Source: Nageia nagi
Lineage: Eukaryota; Pinophyta
Direction of reading: 5' to 3'
Length of the DNA stretch: 64,000 nt
Assembly: GCA_050084985.1 (NCBI GenBank)
Contig: JBITNC010000002.1
Span: 18,848,001-18,912,000 of the forward strand
Part shown: positions 44,270 through 56,093 of the stretch, piece after piece
Position numbering within the stretch: the first letter of the stretch is position 1
Layout of the letters: each line of letters starts with the position of its first letter
Made by a program: the position numbers and the translations under genes
Notes under the pieces: generated by a model
Told to the model about the DNA's origin: nothing
Seen by the model: the letters and a program-made list of their open reading frames with translations, nothing else
The model's database searches: none

Positions 44270-47043
44270 TTGCTACATAAAAATGTGAAAGTGTTAACCT
44301 TTGTAAGAATGTGAACTAGATTAACCAACTTTAAATCTTTAGTTTTAAACATCCATACATATTTTAGATTTATTCAAATAAATCAATCATACTTGTTAAA
44401 TTTTATAGGACATACTTGATTTGTTAAACAAAGTTTACATGTGCAAATGTTTACAATAAAAACTCATAATACATCCCATGTATCCAATACTTTTATCATC
44501 ATCAAGTACCATATATATAGAGGGATAATGTTGCGGCTTATTTTCTTGTCTAAAATTAGGCTTTCACCTAGATGCCCACAAAGGTGGAGCCTAGGTCCTA
44601 CCAATCCTCAACCAATTTGCCTTGGATAGTAATATACACTTATAAGGAGTACTAACTAATTTTAAAGGTTGTAATGTATGTTGGATCAGACAAATTATTA
44701 ATTTTGATTAGGTTTGAAGTTGTCCTTCTAGGTTATCAAGATAATCCTTGAATGGACATGTAGATATGTGGTATCACTACACAAATGCTTGTCCACCTAT
44801 TAGAGTTATATCTAGACCAACAAAGGACTTAAGGGTAATTGAGAAGTACAAAATTTTCACCATTGGATCATCAAACTAGAGGCTTTAGTCTACCTTGTCT
44901 TGACCTCATTGCTCCCCAAACAAGTCATGTTGAAAAATGTACATGTGAATGTGTTCATTTTAGGGAGCGTTGCACATTCAATGTTTGTAAGTTTTACATA
45001 AATAAATAAAGCAAATATGCAAAACATTAAACTAAAGTACATAAATATGAAACATTACAATCAAGAACTTGAAACCTAAGTGTCCAATGTGTTTTGTTTA
45101 CTAACCCTTAAAGGACATCTTACATAATTCTATATTTTGCATAAGTCCATTCATAACTTTACATAAAGAATTAAAAATAATAATACTTAGAGAGGCATAA
45201 AAGATAAAAAAGCATGATCTCCATAATTTGCACAAGTCCATCTTTGCATAAGGAGTAAATACTTAAAATCTAAGTAATATACATGCAATATTTGTATAAA
45301 GGATCTAAAACAATTGAAGTAAAGAATTCATAAAAAATTTCCCCCTTTTTTAGTTAAAAAATATTTGATCCTTTCAATAATATTATTGCAATTTAGAATT
45401 TTAACTAAAATAATGCCAAGGTTTTGCCAAAGAAATAAATTTAAGGAGTAAAACTAACTTCCAAGAAGAAAAAATACCTTCCTCTTTTTAAAAAATAAGT
45501 ACCTCACTCATTATTTTCTGCAAGTGAACAAGGAATTTGTTTTTTTAATAAGCCATCATTTATTTATCCATAATTCTTACAAGAAATTAAATGATAGGAA
45601 GGAACCCTCATGCCACTCCAAGCAATTAAAGTTGGTAGGTGAGTAAAAAAAAAGGTGAGTGAAAAAAAAGGTGAGTTAAAAAAAATGCAAGAATCAGCCA
45701 CACATAAAAAATTAGAGGGAGCAAAAAAAGAAGTGTGAGTCATTTGAGTAGACTCTTGAGAGAGGGAGGAAGAGGTAGGTATTCAAGACTTGGTTGAAGT
45801 AGTTTATTATTATTTTTTATTTTTTTTTGTTTGGTTTCTATGAAAGGAGGGGTCAAGAGAGGCAATCATGTATGATTAAATTAGAGGTTTTAAATAAAAA
45901 ACAAATGTAAGGGAGAGGATTAGATGGCCAATTATGAGTGTACATGATAACATGAATGTTTTAAAAGAATGGAGAGGGGTCAATCGACTGAGAAGATTGT
46001 AACCTAATGAGTGTGCATGCTAGTGTGTAGGAGAAATGGCCAAGCGACCAAATGAAGGAGTTATATGACTGGAAAAGGGGCAAGCCCAAATGGGTTACAC
46101 TCTTTATGTGTGCCATGAGGACCTTTTTGATAGGAAATGGCTATAAATATGCAAGCTACCGATAGTGAAATGCACTACAAGAATCACACACAAGCTACCA
46201 ATAAATAAGTGCAAGATCACATGCACCAAATGCCAAAGAAATGTGAGACTAATGAAGTTATGCTAAGGGAGAGGCAAGGGCTATGGGGAGCGGAGGCAAG
46301 GAGAGTAGATGGAGCAAGAAGAACTTGCATCATAGGCAGAAGGGATCAGGTAGTGGAGGAAATTGGGTGGTCCTATAAGTCATGCTTGGCAAGGGTTCTC
46401 CATTGTCATGGAGGTGCCATCGTAGTAGGGGTGAGGTCACCACTATGATGATAGCACTCAACAAAATATGGAGAGGTCACACCTTTCCAACTACTTCTAA
46501 ATGGAGAGGACACATGTGTAGCAAAGGGGTTAAATAACTTAATCCCATTATTCAAATAAAATTATAATGCACTTTTTTTTATAGAAATAAATAAAAAAAT
46601 TACAATTTTGTATTGTAAATATTACCCCTATTGATTTGTTTGTAAAGTAATAAGCCCATTATACAAAACAATGAGTTGGTACCTTTTTTTTATTAGATAA
46701 AAAGAACTCTAAAAAAAACATTTGTAATATTTCCTTTCTAATATTACACAAATTTTGTATACTAACCTTTTTTTATTAAAAAATTGTAGCAATTTAAACA
46801 AAAATGCAACTAACATAGGAGGTTAGTACAAAAACAATTTGTAATTTTGCTAGGCATATTTTGCTTAAAAAAAGGAACAAACATATAGCAAATAATGTGT
46901 CAGTATCATAATGCAATAATCCAAAAAGTAACCAAGAGGGAATGAATTTACACCTTCTTGTGATTTTCACAACAACAATGAAGTGTAGGATGAGGAATGG
47001 TGATTACCAAGATATTGAAGAAGAGCTTCCACAAAAGGCTCTA
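44270..47043. other. Leader region of element 4, no gene
   Basis: 2.8 kb of AT-rich DNA. It holds a 16-bp tandem repeat (45,638-45,685), two related phrases about 100 bp apart (TGCATAAGTCCATTCATAAC-like at 45,140 and TGCACAAGTCCATCTTTGCA at 45,229), and a GC-richer patch at 46,250-46,440. I see no protein with a recognisable motif. Confidence 0.45.
45638..45685. repeat. 16-bp tandem repeat, 3 copies
   Basis: GGTGAGTRAAAAAAAA is repeated at 45,638, 45,654 and 45,670 with one variable base (A, G, T). Confidence 0.9.
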
Positions 47044-47055
47044 ATACCAAATGAA
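47044..47055 (-). promoter_or_regulatory. Primer binding site of element 4
   Basis: On the - strand TGGTATTAGAGC lies next to the LTR end. It differs by one C-to-T change from TGGTATCAGAGC, the initiator tRNA-Met primer site. Confidence 0.8.
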
Positions 47056-47553
47056 GGATATGAACCTTAAATAACACAATCCTAATCTACCAAGATCACT
47101 TGAAATCTCACTCTAAAACATCAATATGCATAGCATAGATCAATCTCACAAATTGACACAAGATATAAAGTGGTTCCTCCCACTAGAAGTACATACAATA
47201 TCTAAGACATTTCTTCATTCATAAAGATAACCTTCTTATAAGACCTCTTTCTACATCTCTTATTCACTATCCTAGAGCATAACTTTGCTTCACAATTTCA
47301 TGATTAATCACAAATATGGGGCCTTATATTTATAGGCCAAAATCCCCCTTTGTATCACCTTTTTAGCCACTATACAAAGGCATAATATGCATCATCCTTT
47401 CACCTAAGGGACATTGTCATGAGATGGAGTGTAGGATAAGTTACATTATCATATTCACTTAAATACTTATGGTATCTAGGGATACCATTAAGTATTAGTG
47501 AATTTACAAAGAGAAATGTTACAAAACCTTACAATAATGCATTATATATTTCA
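47056..47553 (-). repeat. 5' LTR of element 4 (about 498 bp)
   Basis: It starts TGAAATATATAATGC and ends ATATCCTTCA on the - strand, with a TATA box GCCTATAAATATAAGG near 47,320-47,335. No second LTR is present, so the left end in element direction rests on the TG and on copia-like sequence only. Confidence 0.65.
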
Positions 47554-49270
47554 ACTTCTAGATAAGCAAATTGAGCAGAGTGAGATTCATTTAGACTCAG
47601 TGGTTACAATGGATACTAGTGAAATTATAAGAATATGCCTAGATTTTGTGGTGCTTATTTTGAATGAGAATATTTAATTTATCCTCCAATAAAAAGGTTC
47701 CCTTTTATATTTACAAAGGTTTAAAGGATACAATTGGGAGTTATTAGTGTGAATCACCATGAGCTAGGATAAATACAAAGTCTTTGTGTTTGTGCTGAAT
47801 TTAAGATAAATATCACCTTATGTGAGGAAGTCATTAATTTCAAAGTAGAAGATGAGCATGTGAGGCATGAAAAGCATTCCTTGCAACTAAATTGAAGATA
47901 TTTCTTAAGGATGGGGAATCCATTCAAAGATATGGTATTGAAATCCTTGTTGAGTTCCTAGCATTGCTTTGGCACATAATGATGAAGGAATATAAAAGTC
48001 CCAAAATTTCTCTTTTATTCATTAGAAAATACTAGGAAAGACTTCAAGAAGGGTGTAATTGATGCTTTGATGCATCAATCCCTCTTAATGATGGTGTTCA
48101 AATTTATAAGTATAAAGAATGAAGCACCTAGTCAAGTTAGGGGATAAATGGAGCAAAATGAGGTACATTGTAAAGATAAGGAAAATCTCTCTAGTATTGG
48201 ATAGACAAATAACAAATCTATGTTTTAATCGATAACAAGTGTGTATAGAAAGGTGAAAGTAAGTATTATAGGATGTGCAAGTATCTAAAACCTATATTTT
48301 TTAAGTTATTGAAGAGTAAGAAAGAAAAATAGTTATAAGTTAAGGAATCATTCAATGTATTATAGACCCACTAATTTCTAAGAATGGAATCAGGGGCAAC
48401 AAGGAGAAACATGGAGTTTGACAATGATACCTCCTAGAATCACTCAAGTGAGATAAGGCTATGATCATACATGTGATATCTTGAGGCTTGAAGATGAACA
48501 AAATGGTCTAAATATGAACAAAATGGTGACTATAACCATATAAAATGTAGAGCCTCTTTTAGAGGATATGCCACTACAAATTGACAATCTAGAGTGATGG
48601 GTTGTTGATATTTACAAACCTTTGATTTTTTTACCAAGATCTAGTTTTAAATATTTTAAATTTAGTATACTTTGGTAGACCATAATTTATATTTTTGTAC
48701 AAAATTTTATTTTATATTAAAACTATGAGCTTCATTGGAAATCATATATAAATATTAAAGGATTGAGGAACCTTTTAAGACCTCTTATATCCAATATAAT
48801 AAAAATAGTAATGTATATTAGTCGATGGATTAATGATAAAAATAAGTGCTATAATCTTGAAAATGATGATTGAAGATTGAAATGTGGTTTTGGCATAAGT
48901 AGAGAATCCTTAAGCATGGAGAGGCATAAGCACTCCTAGAAAGATATATTCTTATAATACACATATTGTGAGAATGGTCTTGAGTTGTTGTCTAGTCAAG
49001 AAGATGGCTCCTCATGCTTAAGGAATTTAAAGAAAATTATTAACCATATGATAAAAAGAGAAAGTTTTAGCTTAATCAAAAATTTTCATAACACTTACCC
49101 AAATACATAAGTGGACCTGTGGGCATTGTATCAAATTCCATTTCTTCAATTGGTTTTGCTTATTTGGCTTACCTAATTGAAAGGTTCTTGTTCAAATGTG
49201 CATAGGTGAGACCCTTTCTGAAGGGAATAAGATGATCATTATTGATTCAATGAATAATAACTCAATAATT
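47554..49270. other. Unidentified DNA between element 4 and the rest of element 3
   Basis: 1.7 kb that belongs neither to copia element 4 nor clearly to the integrase. Broken protein-like text occurs on the + strand (for example EWNQGQQGETWSLTMIPPRI near 48,380-48,440). I cannot assign it. It may be a third, older insertion. Confidence 0.4.
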
Positions 49271-49905
49271 TTGGGAAATGATAGAAAATAAGTTAAAGAG
49301 GGAGTAAAGCCTTTTATCCATAGATAGATGGGTAGAAAGAACTGGTAAATAGGATAGTGTTGTATATTTTACAATGTTACTATGGTAGGCATACTAAGAT
49401 TTAGGATGAAACTTTGAGTTATATACAACATGCATATAATCAGGCTATATAGTCTTCTACTAATAAATCTCCTTTTGATACATGTTTTGTCTATTTTCCA
49501 AAATCACCTTTCGATATGGCTTTTGCTTCATCTAGTAATGGAGATGTTGTTATTCATAATGAGGAGGAGTGGGCTAAGAGTTTCATTGAGAGGATAAAGT
49601 TGCTTAATCAAATGGTTAAGGAATAGTTGGAGAAGAGTCAAGCTAAGTACAAGGAAAGGTATGATCATTATAGAGTAAATCATAAGTTTCAAGTTGGAGA
49701 TTAGGTATGGCTTCATCTTTGCAAGGAAAGGAAGCCTGAGATAGGGAGAAAGTTGTAATCGGTAAGATATGGACCCTTCACTATTACTATATAAGTTGGT
49801 GAAAATGCATTTCAATTAGATATTACACCCTATATGTAGATATATTCCATTGTGAATATTGATAATTTGAAGTTATATGAGCTAACTTTGGTTGTGAAAG
49901 TTGTA
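49271..49905 (+). pseudogene. Element 3 integrase, 3' part
   Basis: Homology resumes with KAFYP-IDG-KELVNR (about 49,305-49,350), which stands for the usual STAFHPQTDGQTEVVNR and holds the catalytic Glu as KE. HAYNQAI-SSTNKSPFDTCF and PKSPFDMAFASSSN follow. Next are EEWAKSFIERIKLLNQMVKE, KYKERYDHYRVNHKFQVGD, WLHLCKERK and YGPFTI, then VNIDNLKLYE near 49,870. This is a chromovirus-like integrase tail. Confidence 0.85.
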
Positions 49906-50095
49906 AGGATTATGTTACCATAAGTTGAGGATTTAGTCCTTAAGCACATATATATTTTTCTTTAGGATGTAGTATTGAAAAAGAAGAAAAGATCATCTCA
50001 TGGTGACGAACATGAAGTGTGGCATATTAGTGTGAAGGGACAACATCCACATAAGGCAAAGTGATATGTAGTTTATTAGATGAGGGAGCTCTAAC
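49906..50095 (+). pseudogene. Chromodomain-like C-terminus of element 3 (tentative)
   Basis: After the integrase the frame reads DVVLKKKKRSSHGDEHEVWHIS, VKGQHPHKAK and YVVY-MREL-PHL. The spacing and the DxVL...EVWHISVKG...KW text resemble a degenerate chromodomain (DxILDxR...YLVKWKG). No aromatic cage is clear. The call rests mainly on position. Confidence 0.4.
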
Positions 50096-50145
50096 CTCAC
50101 CTCATTCCATCATCCTAAATGCCTTTGAATATGAAATCTCTCTCT

Positions 50146-50158
50146 TAGTAGGGAGGAA
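50146..50158 (+). promoter_or_regulatory. Polypurine tract of element 3
   Basis: TAGTAGGGAGGAA directly precedes TGATATAAAA, the proposed 3' LTR start. Confidence 0.7.
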
Positions 50159-51378
50159 TGATATAAAATTTAGATCCTCTTGATATTTAGTTTACTTAAT
50201 TTTATAGTGGTCTATTCATCTCCAGCTTCTCAAAGCTTTTTCCAAAATGAAAATTCCACTCTATATGTGAAAGATGTGGTTTTTAAGTAATGATATTTTT
50301 TAATTAAAATACCAAAATAAAAAAATATAAAATAAAATTTGAAAAAAAATATTTGAAAATTCTAATGGGTGGTAATACAGGATTAAATAGGGACTAGGAA
50401 CCACCACCCATGTGCAAAGTGAAAGGGAAGTTGACGTGGCAATAGATACTTCTAGCATGTGAGTTGGACTAATCATGTAGGAAAGGAGGTAATGGACCTT
50501 GTGGATAGGGAATTCAATGAATTAGACTACCAGTGGGTTATATAACAAACTAATGACATGAGAAATATAATGGGGATCAATTCTCCAAGTGTCTATGGTT
50601 AGTGAAGCTTCCTAAGAAATCCATCATTGATCATTGTGAAGACCCTCGACCATTAATGGAGAGCCTAACCACCAATTAAACTACTTTAATTACCATTAGT
50701 TAGCCACAAAGTGGTGCATTTTGATTGGATCTACCCAGTTTCAATTGATTTATATGGTTTACATAATTTTAAAGGTATTTGGATTTATTTTATAGTTATT
50801 TGGCCTATTATTAGGCTAAGTTATTTTTGCAATCCCTTGTATTTCCAAAGAGCATGATTTTTGAGCTTAGGAAGCCCATACTAGAAGATTTGCTCCACCA
50901 TTTGAGCCCAAATTTCAATCAAAGGTGGATAAGCATAATGGGTATCTGAGAATAGTATTTTTATTATAATCTCCCTATTGTAAAATACTCTAAACTTGGC
51001 CTAAATATTTGTTATATGAAGAGGCATGTTGGAGGTGTTTGGGATGAAGATTTGTAAAGAGTTTGGAGATTATATTTTTTAGTATTTTAGAGTTAAGGTT
51101 TTGTGTAATTGTGAGGAGTACTGAAGTGTTGTGGAGGTAATTGTACATCATTAAACACCCACTAATTGAAGAGAGCTTTTGTTGTTGCATGTAGCCTACA
51201 CTGGGTGAACTAGGGTAAATGATTATGTCTCTTTGTGGTGTGTTTTCTTCTCTAATTTTGCACATAGATTCTATTTAAATTCTGTAATTATTCAAGTATT
51301 CAAGAACTTAATTAATTTGAAAGTGAAATAATCCAAATAAGGAGTTAAAGTAATTTTAATCCTTTCAATTACAGATCA
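50159..51378 (+). repeat. 3' LTR of element 3 (about 1.22 kb)
   Basis: It starts TGATATAAAA after a polypurine tract and ends ATTACAGATCA, matching the 5' LTR end ATTATGGATCA. It carries about 60 bp (50,931-50,993) absent from the 5' copy. The two LTRs are much more diverged than those of element 2, so element 3 is older. Confidence 0.8.
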
Positions 51379-52859
51379 ATCTTCCTAGTTATGAATAATC
51401 TTTATATTTACTTTGTTATTAATTGGGCCCAAGGAGCCTATTCTTAGAGCCTAAATATAAAATTTATAGAAAAGAAGGTCCACTTGTACTTAAGCTAAAA
51501 GTTTGATAAAATTAATAAGAAAATATTTCCAAGCTCAAGGTCTTATCAATTTATTTTCAGTACATAACATGAAGAATATCATCAATTAAAGAGTTTTTTT
51601 AAATCTTTCATTGTGTTAACAAGAGATTAGGAGGAATGATTGGAAAACAAGAAACCAAGGCATGTTTCCTCTCTAGAGTGACAGGTCTAATATCAAAAAC
51701 ATGAGTATAATACCTCATAAATGCATTAGATATCTCAAGGATTAAGGTAAGCATGACTCCATCTTCCTAAATTTATTTGAACTTAATTAATAATTCTACC
51801 CCACTATAAGATAATATAATCATATTTTAATTTTATATTCCTTTATTTCATAAATATTAGCAAACTTTAGCTCATGATAAAGTTATGTAATATGAGACTA
51901 CAAATTAAGGCTAAGAGGACAAGCCTTAATATGAGAGTTTGTTACCTTATCTTGAAATATAGAATTGGATTGCCTTTTGAATTGAGCCACCTTCTTGTAC
52001 CCTAACTTTATAATATATTGGTCATGCAAATAATAACATCACTTTCACACATAAACCAAGACTAAGTGTTATAGAAAAGAGGTATTGAAAAAAATCAAAG
52101 TCTTGTAGTGTAATGATGGAGTTGAATTATAGTCAATAGTTAAATTAATGAGGCTATGATCTAAAGTAGTGGTTATAGGGATGTATTTAATGAAAGATAA
52201 TGAATCCAACCTTTGATAAAATGGAATAAAAAATGACTATAAGGGTTAGTACAAGAAGTTGGATCCACTTTATGGCCAAAAATTGGAAGTGTTCCTTGAT
52301 TTTCAAGTTTTATTACAATTGATCTCAATATTTGAATCACTTAGACATAGAATCCTGAAAAAGGTCACTGCGATGAAAATGTAGTGCTTTGAGTCTAGTT
52401 TTCAAATATGTAATTTATTATAATTCCTAGATAATAAAAATTAATTTTTATCCACTTTTTAAAATATACTATTTTAGGACCATACCATGCAAATGCCTAA
52501 CAAGCATAATTTGATATAAATCAAAGTATTTATTAAAATCCTCTTTGGAAAAGATACTTAAACACTGAATCTTGTCTTAGATATTTTTTTATGAATATTT
52601 TTTTATTATTAATTTTTCATTAGTCATGATTGTTGTTTCAAAAATTGGTCATTTTTAGCATGAATAATTTGACCTAAAATTTTCATTTTTTTTGTTAAAT
52701 TTTGTAGATAATTATCCATAGCTTATCCCCATATATTTTCTTTTCAATTATCTTCTTGCAAGACTTGTTGTTTATGTGGAATCATCTTCTTGCACCCACC
52801 CAAAGAGCATGGATATGTCTAAGAACTTGATGATTATAACATATCCTAGCTAAATATTA
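51379..52859. other. AT-rich DNA, nothing recognised
   Basis: No gene, repeat or element boundary is visible in this 1.5 kb on either strand. Confidence 0.4.
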
Positions 52860-53330
52860 AACTATATATACTAGTGGTCCTTAGGTAATTGCTAAGAGGA
52901 AAAACAAGACTTATTATCTTACAACCCAAGCTTTTTCTTCATGATGTACCAAAACTCATGCTTTCGAAAGAAAATCACATAAGGATATTAGTACTTTTGT
53001 TTAAATAAATAGATTCAATCATATTGAAATCCCTAAATATGACCTAAACTGCATGTGGTAATGAAAAGATGTACCATCACTAAAGAGCATACTTTTCAAT
53101 GGCATAATTGGAGACATAAATATTGATAACACCCAATGGCATTCCCCTATATTTGGAATACTCAAAATACTTGGTTTGAGAATTCCACTTCCCATGAGAC
53201 AAAAATTGCATGCCACTAAACTTATTGGAGATAAAGAAAGTCAATGTTACCATAATGCGTAGAGAAAAAAGCAAGTTCATTCTCAATAAAAAAATTTCAA
53301 GCTAGGTTTATCAAGTGTTTAATATTCCAT
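52860..53330 (-). pseudogene. LINE endonuclease fragment
   Basis: On the - strand the frame reads FISNKFSGMQFLSHGKWN, then MPLGVINIYVSNYAIEKYAL (about 53,150-53,080). After a stop and shift comes DFNMIES (about 53,045-53,020), followed in another frame by RKHEFWYIMKKKLGL (about 52,970-52,920). Plant LINE ORF2 endonucleases show the same order: a GPIGILNVYAS-type strand, then the catalytic GDFNMVE motif, then a WYxMKxxLGLxD block. No RT is visible nearby, so it is a short, dead fragment. Confidence 0.7.
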
Positions 53331-54799
53331 GATTAAAAAAAATAATGAGAACCTATTAATGATAATATCATGCCCTCCATATCAACAAAAATATCTAAAA
53401 ATGACTAAAATGAGTTGCTTACAATTTATTAATGATTTTTTCTCAAAAATTTAACATAGTGATGTTTATCAAATTATATCAAAGGTTCTCCATAGGGTAG
53501 GCTACAAGTTCTTTTGCCATTAAGAGAATTCATTTTTATTCTCATAGACACCTAAAACTCATTTTATATTGATCATAAAATCATATTTTATGGTATATAG
53601 AATTATTAGTAAAAATATGCAAATATCAAGAGCGATTCAATTATAAAAGGAGGAGAAAGGCTAAGTATTCATATGAAAGCAAGTCTAAGGGAAGCATCAT
53701 AATTATAACAATATCTATGGATACTAGTTATATAATTAGATACTTTGTGCCCTATTTCTACTCATCATTTGTCATTCTTTATGTTCAAGCTGATTCTATA
53801 GAATCTACTTCATTTGTTGAGTGATCTAACTATATCAAGGGCATCAACAAATTTATTCCTACATAATAAAGATTCTAGATCTAAAAAGTAATTTATCTTG
53901 GTGTAGAAGCTATTAGATTTCAAGATCTATGGTATTGATGGAGTCAATGGAATGTCTACATAGCATCAACAATATTATCTCTAGATATTAAAGTCTCTAG
54001 ATTCAAAAGGTGGTGTGTATTGTGGCTAGAGATATTGAATCTTAAATTGATGCTTTCATTCATTCTAGATTTGATCAGTTTGTATAAAATCAAAGAATAT
54101 AAATATCAAAATTGTATTATTGATATATAAATAAATTATTTAGTTAGTTAAATTTTATATGTCTTCACCACCACCATATTGGTGGTAGCCTACATAAGAA
54201 TAAATGATTTAACAAAATCAACAAACAAACAAGATTGCATTGGAGATGGCTTAACATATGATGGAACAAGCACCATGTCTAGAGAGGTGACATGAGAAAA
54301 CATCAAAGAAGAAATAACAATAGATATCATTACATGAATATTTAGTTGTTTCAACATAGAGGGCAAAGCAGAACTATGTTCATGTGCTTGAGGCACATTT
54401 TTTAAATGCTTTCCTTTCTTTCTTGTGATTATAGTCCTTTCCTTTGCTAGTGACCACCTTTCGTTATTCAACAATAATTTCCTTACAAATACAAGTAATC
54501 ATCCTCTAATAAATTAATAATTTGCATTATCTTACATATTTATAATTTACTAATAATTCATCAAAGGAAAATGATCCCTAATACAACAACTAGTAGGAAT
54601 GATTTTGTAATAGTTAAAATAATTTACAAATTTTTTACAAAAATACAAAGGCTGTATTGTATTCATGAGAGACTTTCTATTTTTTCTTATGATATACTCA
54701 TAATATCAGTTCTTATACCTTATATGGTACAAAGTATTTTCACTCACAATGTTTTATCACATATATGGTTGTTAGGAATACATCATACAATTGTCACAC
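53331..54799. other. AT-rich DNA with no supportable gene
   Basis: A 94-codon open stretch on the - strand (54,474-54,190) has no motif I recognise and sits in otherwise ordinary AT-rich sequence. The remainder has no visible feature. Confidence 0.35.
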
Positions 54800-55640
54800 A
54801 TTTTTGGTAGCGATTCGCGCTCATAAACAGATTTCTTTACATGATGGGGACAGAAGAAACCTTTTTACCTGAACAGATAAGTATCGTATCTTTCGGTGAA
54901 ATTCCATCGTGGAATAACTTCGAATTTAAGTTTAAGATCAGGAAAATCCATTACAATAGAAATACGGCACTAAATTCCCAGATTCAAACTAATCATGGTT
55001 TGGAAGAAAATGGAAGCACAAATCACTTTCAAACGGTGCCAATTCTCACTTCTTACGTGTTATTGGAAGAGATTACAATGATTTGTCGACTTAATGCAAT
55101 GTCTCTGCCTACAATAATTGTTCAGGAGTTCAACAATAATAAAGACACTCAGCCTATGTATGACGATGGATGATGTTAGGCTTCAATAATGTAAAGCATT
55201 CGTTGGGCACAGAAGCTTCTATTTGCTAATCCCTAAATCCCGTAGCTTGTAGAAGATGAATCCAACCTTATCCGCTACTATTACCACTGGTCGTTACAAC
55301 AATAAGTATAGCTACTCGAGCCGAAAATGGTCCGACAGTCGAGTCAGCATATATGTGTCGAACTGTGTAGCTGGTCTACTAAAACTACAAAGCCACTAAC
55401 TATTCGAATTTGGTAAAACATTTTCTATGATGGCATCTTATCAGTTTCAGACGCAGGGTTTACCGGATACGAATTAATTGACTCTTGACACCATAGAAAT
55501 GTATTTGCAAGAAACGGACATACTCCCAACCACTTTGGAACTGTGGAAGCAATCAATTTACTCACGCCATCTATGGCGAATTCTAGGTTACAATAATTAT
55601 TTAAGACAAGATGACAAAAGCTTAAACACTATTATTGTAA
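54800..55640 (+). other. CpG-retaining block of unknown origin
   Basis: Over two dozen CpG sites lie in about 850 bp (for example GCGATTCGCGCTC, TCGTATCTTTCGG, CTCGAGCCG, TCCGACAGTCGAG), while neighbouring kilobases are almost CpG-free. Two open stretches on the + strand (54,841-55,173, starting MMGTEETFLPEQISIVSFGE; 55,478-55,690, starting MTLDTIEMYLQETDILPTTL) show no family I recognise. The middle is out of frame. The block ends in the 5' LTR of the copia element. It could be a captured host gene piece or a low-copy, unmethylated region. Confidence 0.5.
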
Positions 55641-55704
55641 CAGTATTAGGTATATTGTCTGCCATGGATAAACCTATGATGTCAAGATGACAAAAGCTTA
55701 AACA
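55607..55704. repeat. 22-bp direct repeat at the copia 5' LTR edge
   Basis: CAAGATGACAAAAGCTTAAA plus CA occurs at 55,607 and again at 55,683, 76 bp apart. It marks the junction between the CpG-rich block and LTR-like sequence and may be a rearrangement scar. Confidence 0.7.
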
Positions 55705-56032
55705 GCATTAGGTTATAAAGAGGATTTTGTATGAAAAATAAAGTATGTAATGTTATAAAACTATGCTAGGATTTGATCATACGAGAGCTTGAGAGAGTTT
55801 GTGAGAGATTGAGGAGATTGTGCATCTGGCTGATGCGGATTGTAATCCCTCTGTTGTTTTGGACTGTGATAAAGATTCTACTGGTTGTTTCTCCGAGGGC
55901 ATAGCCCACATTGGGTGAACCTCATTAAATCTATGTTGATTTCTTGTGTGATTGATTTCTGTAATTTGTTTATTTACTTTTGCAAGGTTTATTTTGCATT
56001 ATATTTTGCTTGAATAGTATATATTCCTAACA
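55641..56032 (+). repeat. 5' LTR of element 5 (left part altered)
   Basis: From about 55,707 it matches 60,243-60,588 closely (ATTAGGT, AAGAGGATTTTGTATGA, GCCCACATTGGGTGAACC, ATATTCCTAACA). Upstream, only weak matches (GATAAA, TCAAG) extend to about 55,640. The first part of the LTR is missing or replaced. Confidence 0.75.
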
Positions 56033-56034
56033 AC

Positions 56035-56046
56035 AGGTATCAAAGC
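56035..56046 (+). promoter_or_regulatory. Primer binding site of element 5
   Basis: AGGTATCAAAGC differs at two sites from TGGTATCAGAGC and lies just after the LTR end. Confidence 0.75.
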
Positions 56047-56093
56047 ATTTTGTTGGGTACTCATAGAAGGGTGTTTTTGTTCGAGTGGGAGCA

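Larger units (their letters stand above)
42870..47553 (-). mobile_element. Element 4: truncated Ty1/copia retrotransposon inserted in element 3 integrase
   Basis: On the - strand a 5' LTR (47,056-47,553), a primer site, a long leader, Gag, protease and the Gag-pre-integrase domain are present. The element then stops near 42,870, within or before integrase; there is no RT, RNase H or 3' LTR. The end abuts the integrase of element 3. Its leader of about 2.8 kb is unusually long for copia and may contain further insertions. Confidence 0.75.
37660..51378 (+). mobile_element. Element 3: chromovirus-like Ty3/gypsy retrotransposon, + strand, with nested insertions
   Basis: Two related LTRs (37,660-38,604 and 50,159-51,378), a TGGTATCAGA primer site, Gag, protease, RT, RNase H, integrase and a chromodomain-like tail lie in order. 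A 590-bp element splits the RT, and a copia fragment plus other DNA splits the integrase. The frames contain many stops and shifts. The Gag, the YLDDILIY RT box and the integrase tail point to the chromovirus side of Ty3/gypsy, unlike elements 1 and 2. Confidence 0.85.

Noticed and set aside
46209-46448. 79-codon open frame, GC-richer, on the + strand
   Set aside because: It lies in the copia leader, has no recognisable motif and is antisense to the element.
54767-54780. TGTTAGGAATAC, the reverse complement of the copia LTR end
   Set aside because: Only about 11 bp match and the next bases do not continue into an inverted LTR; treated as chance.
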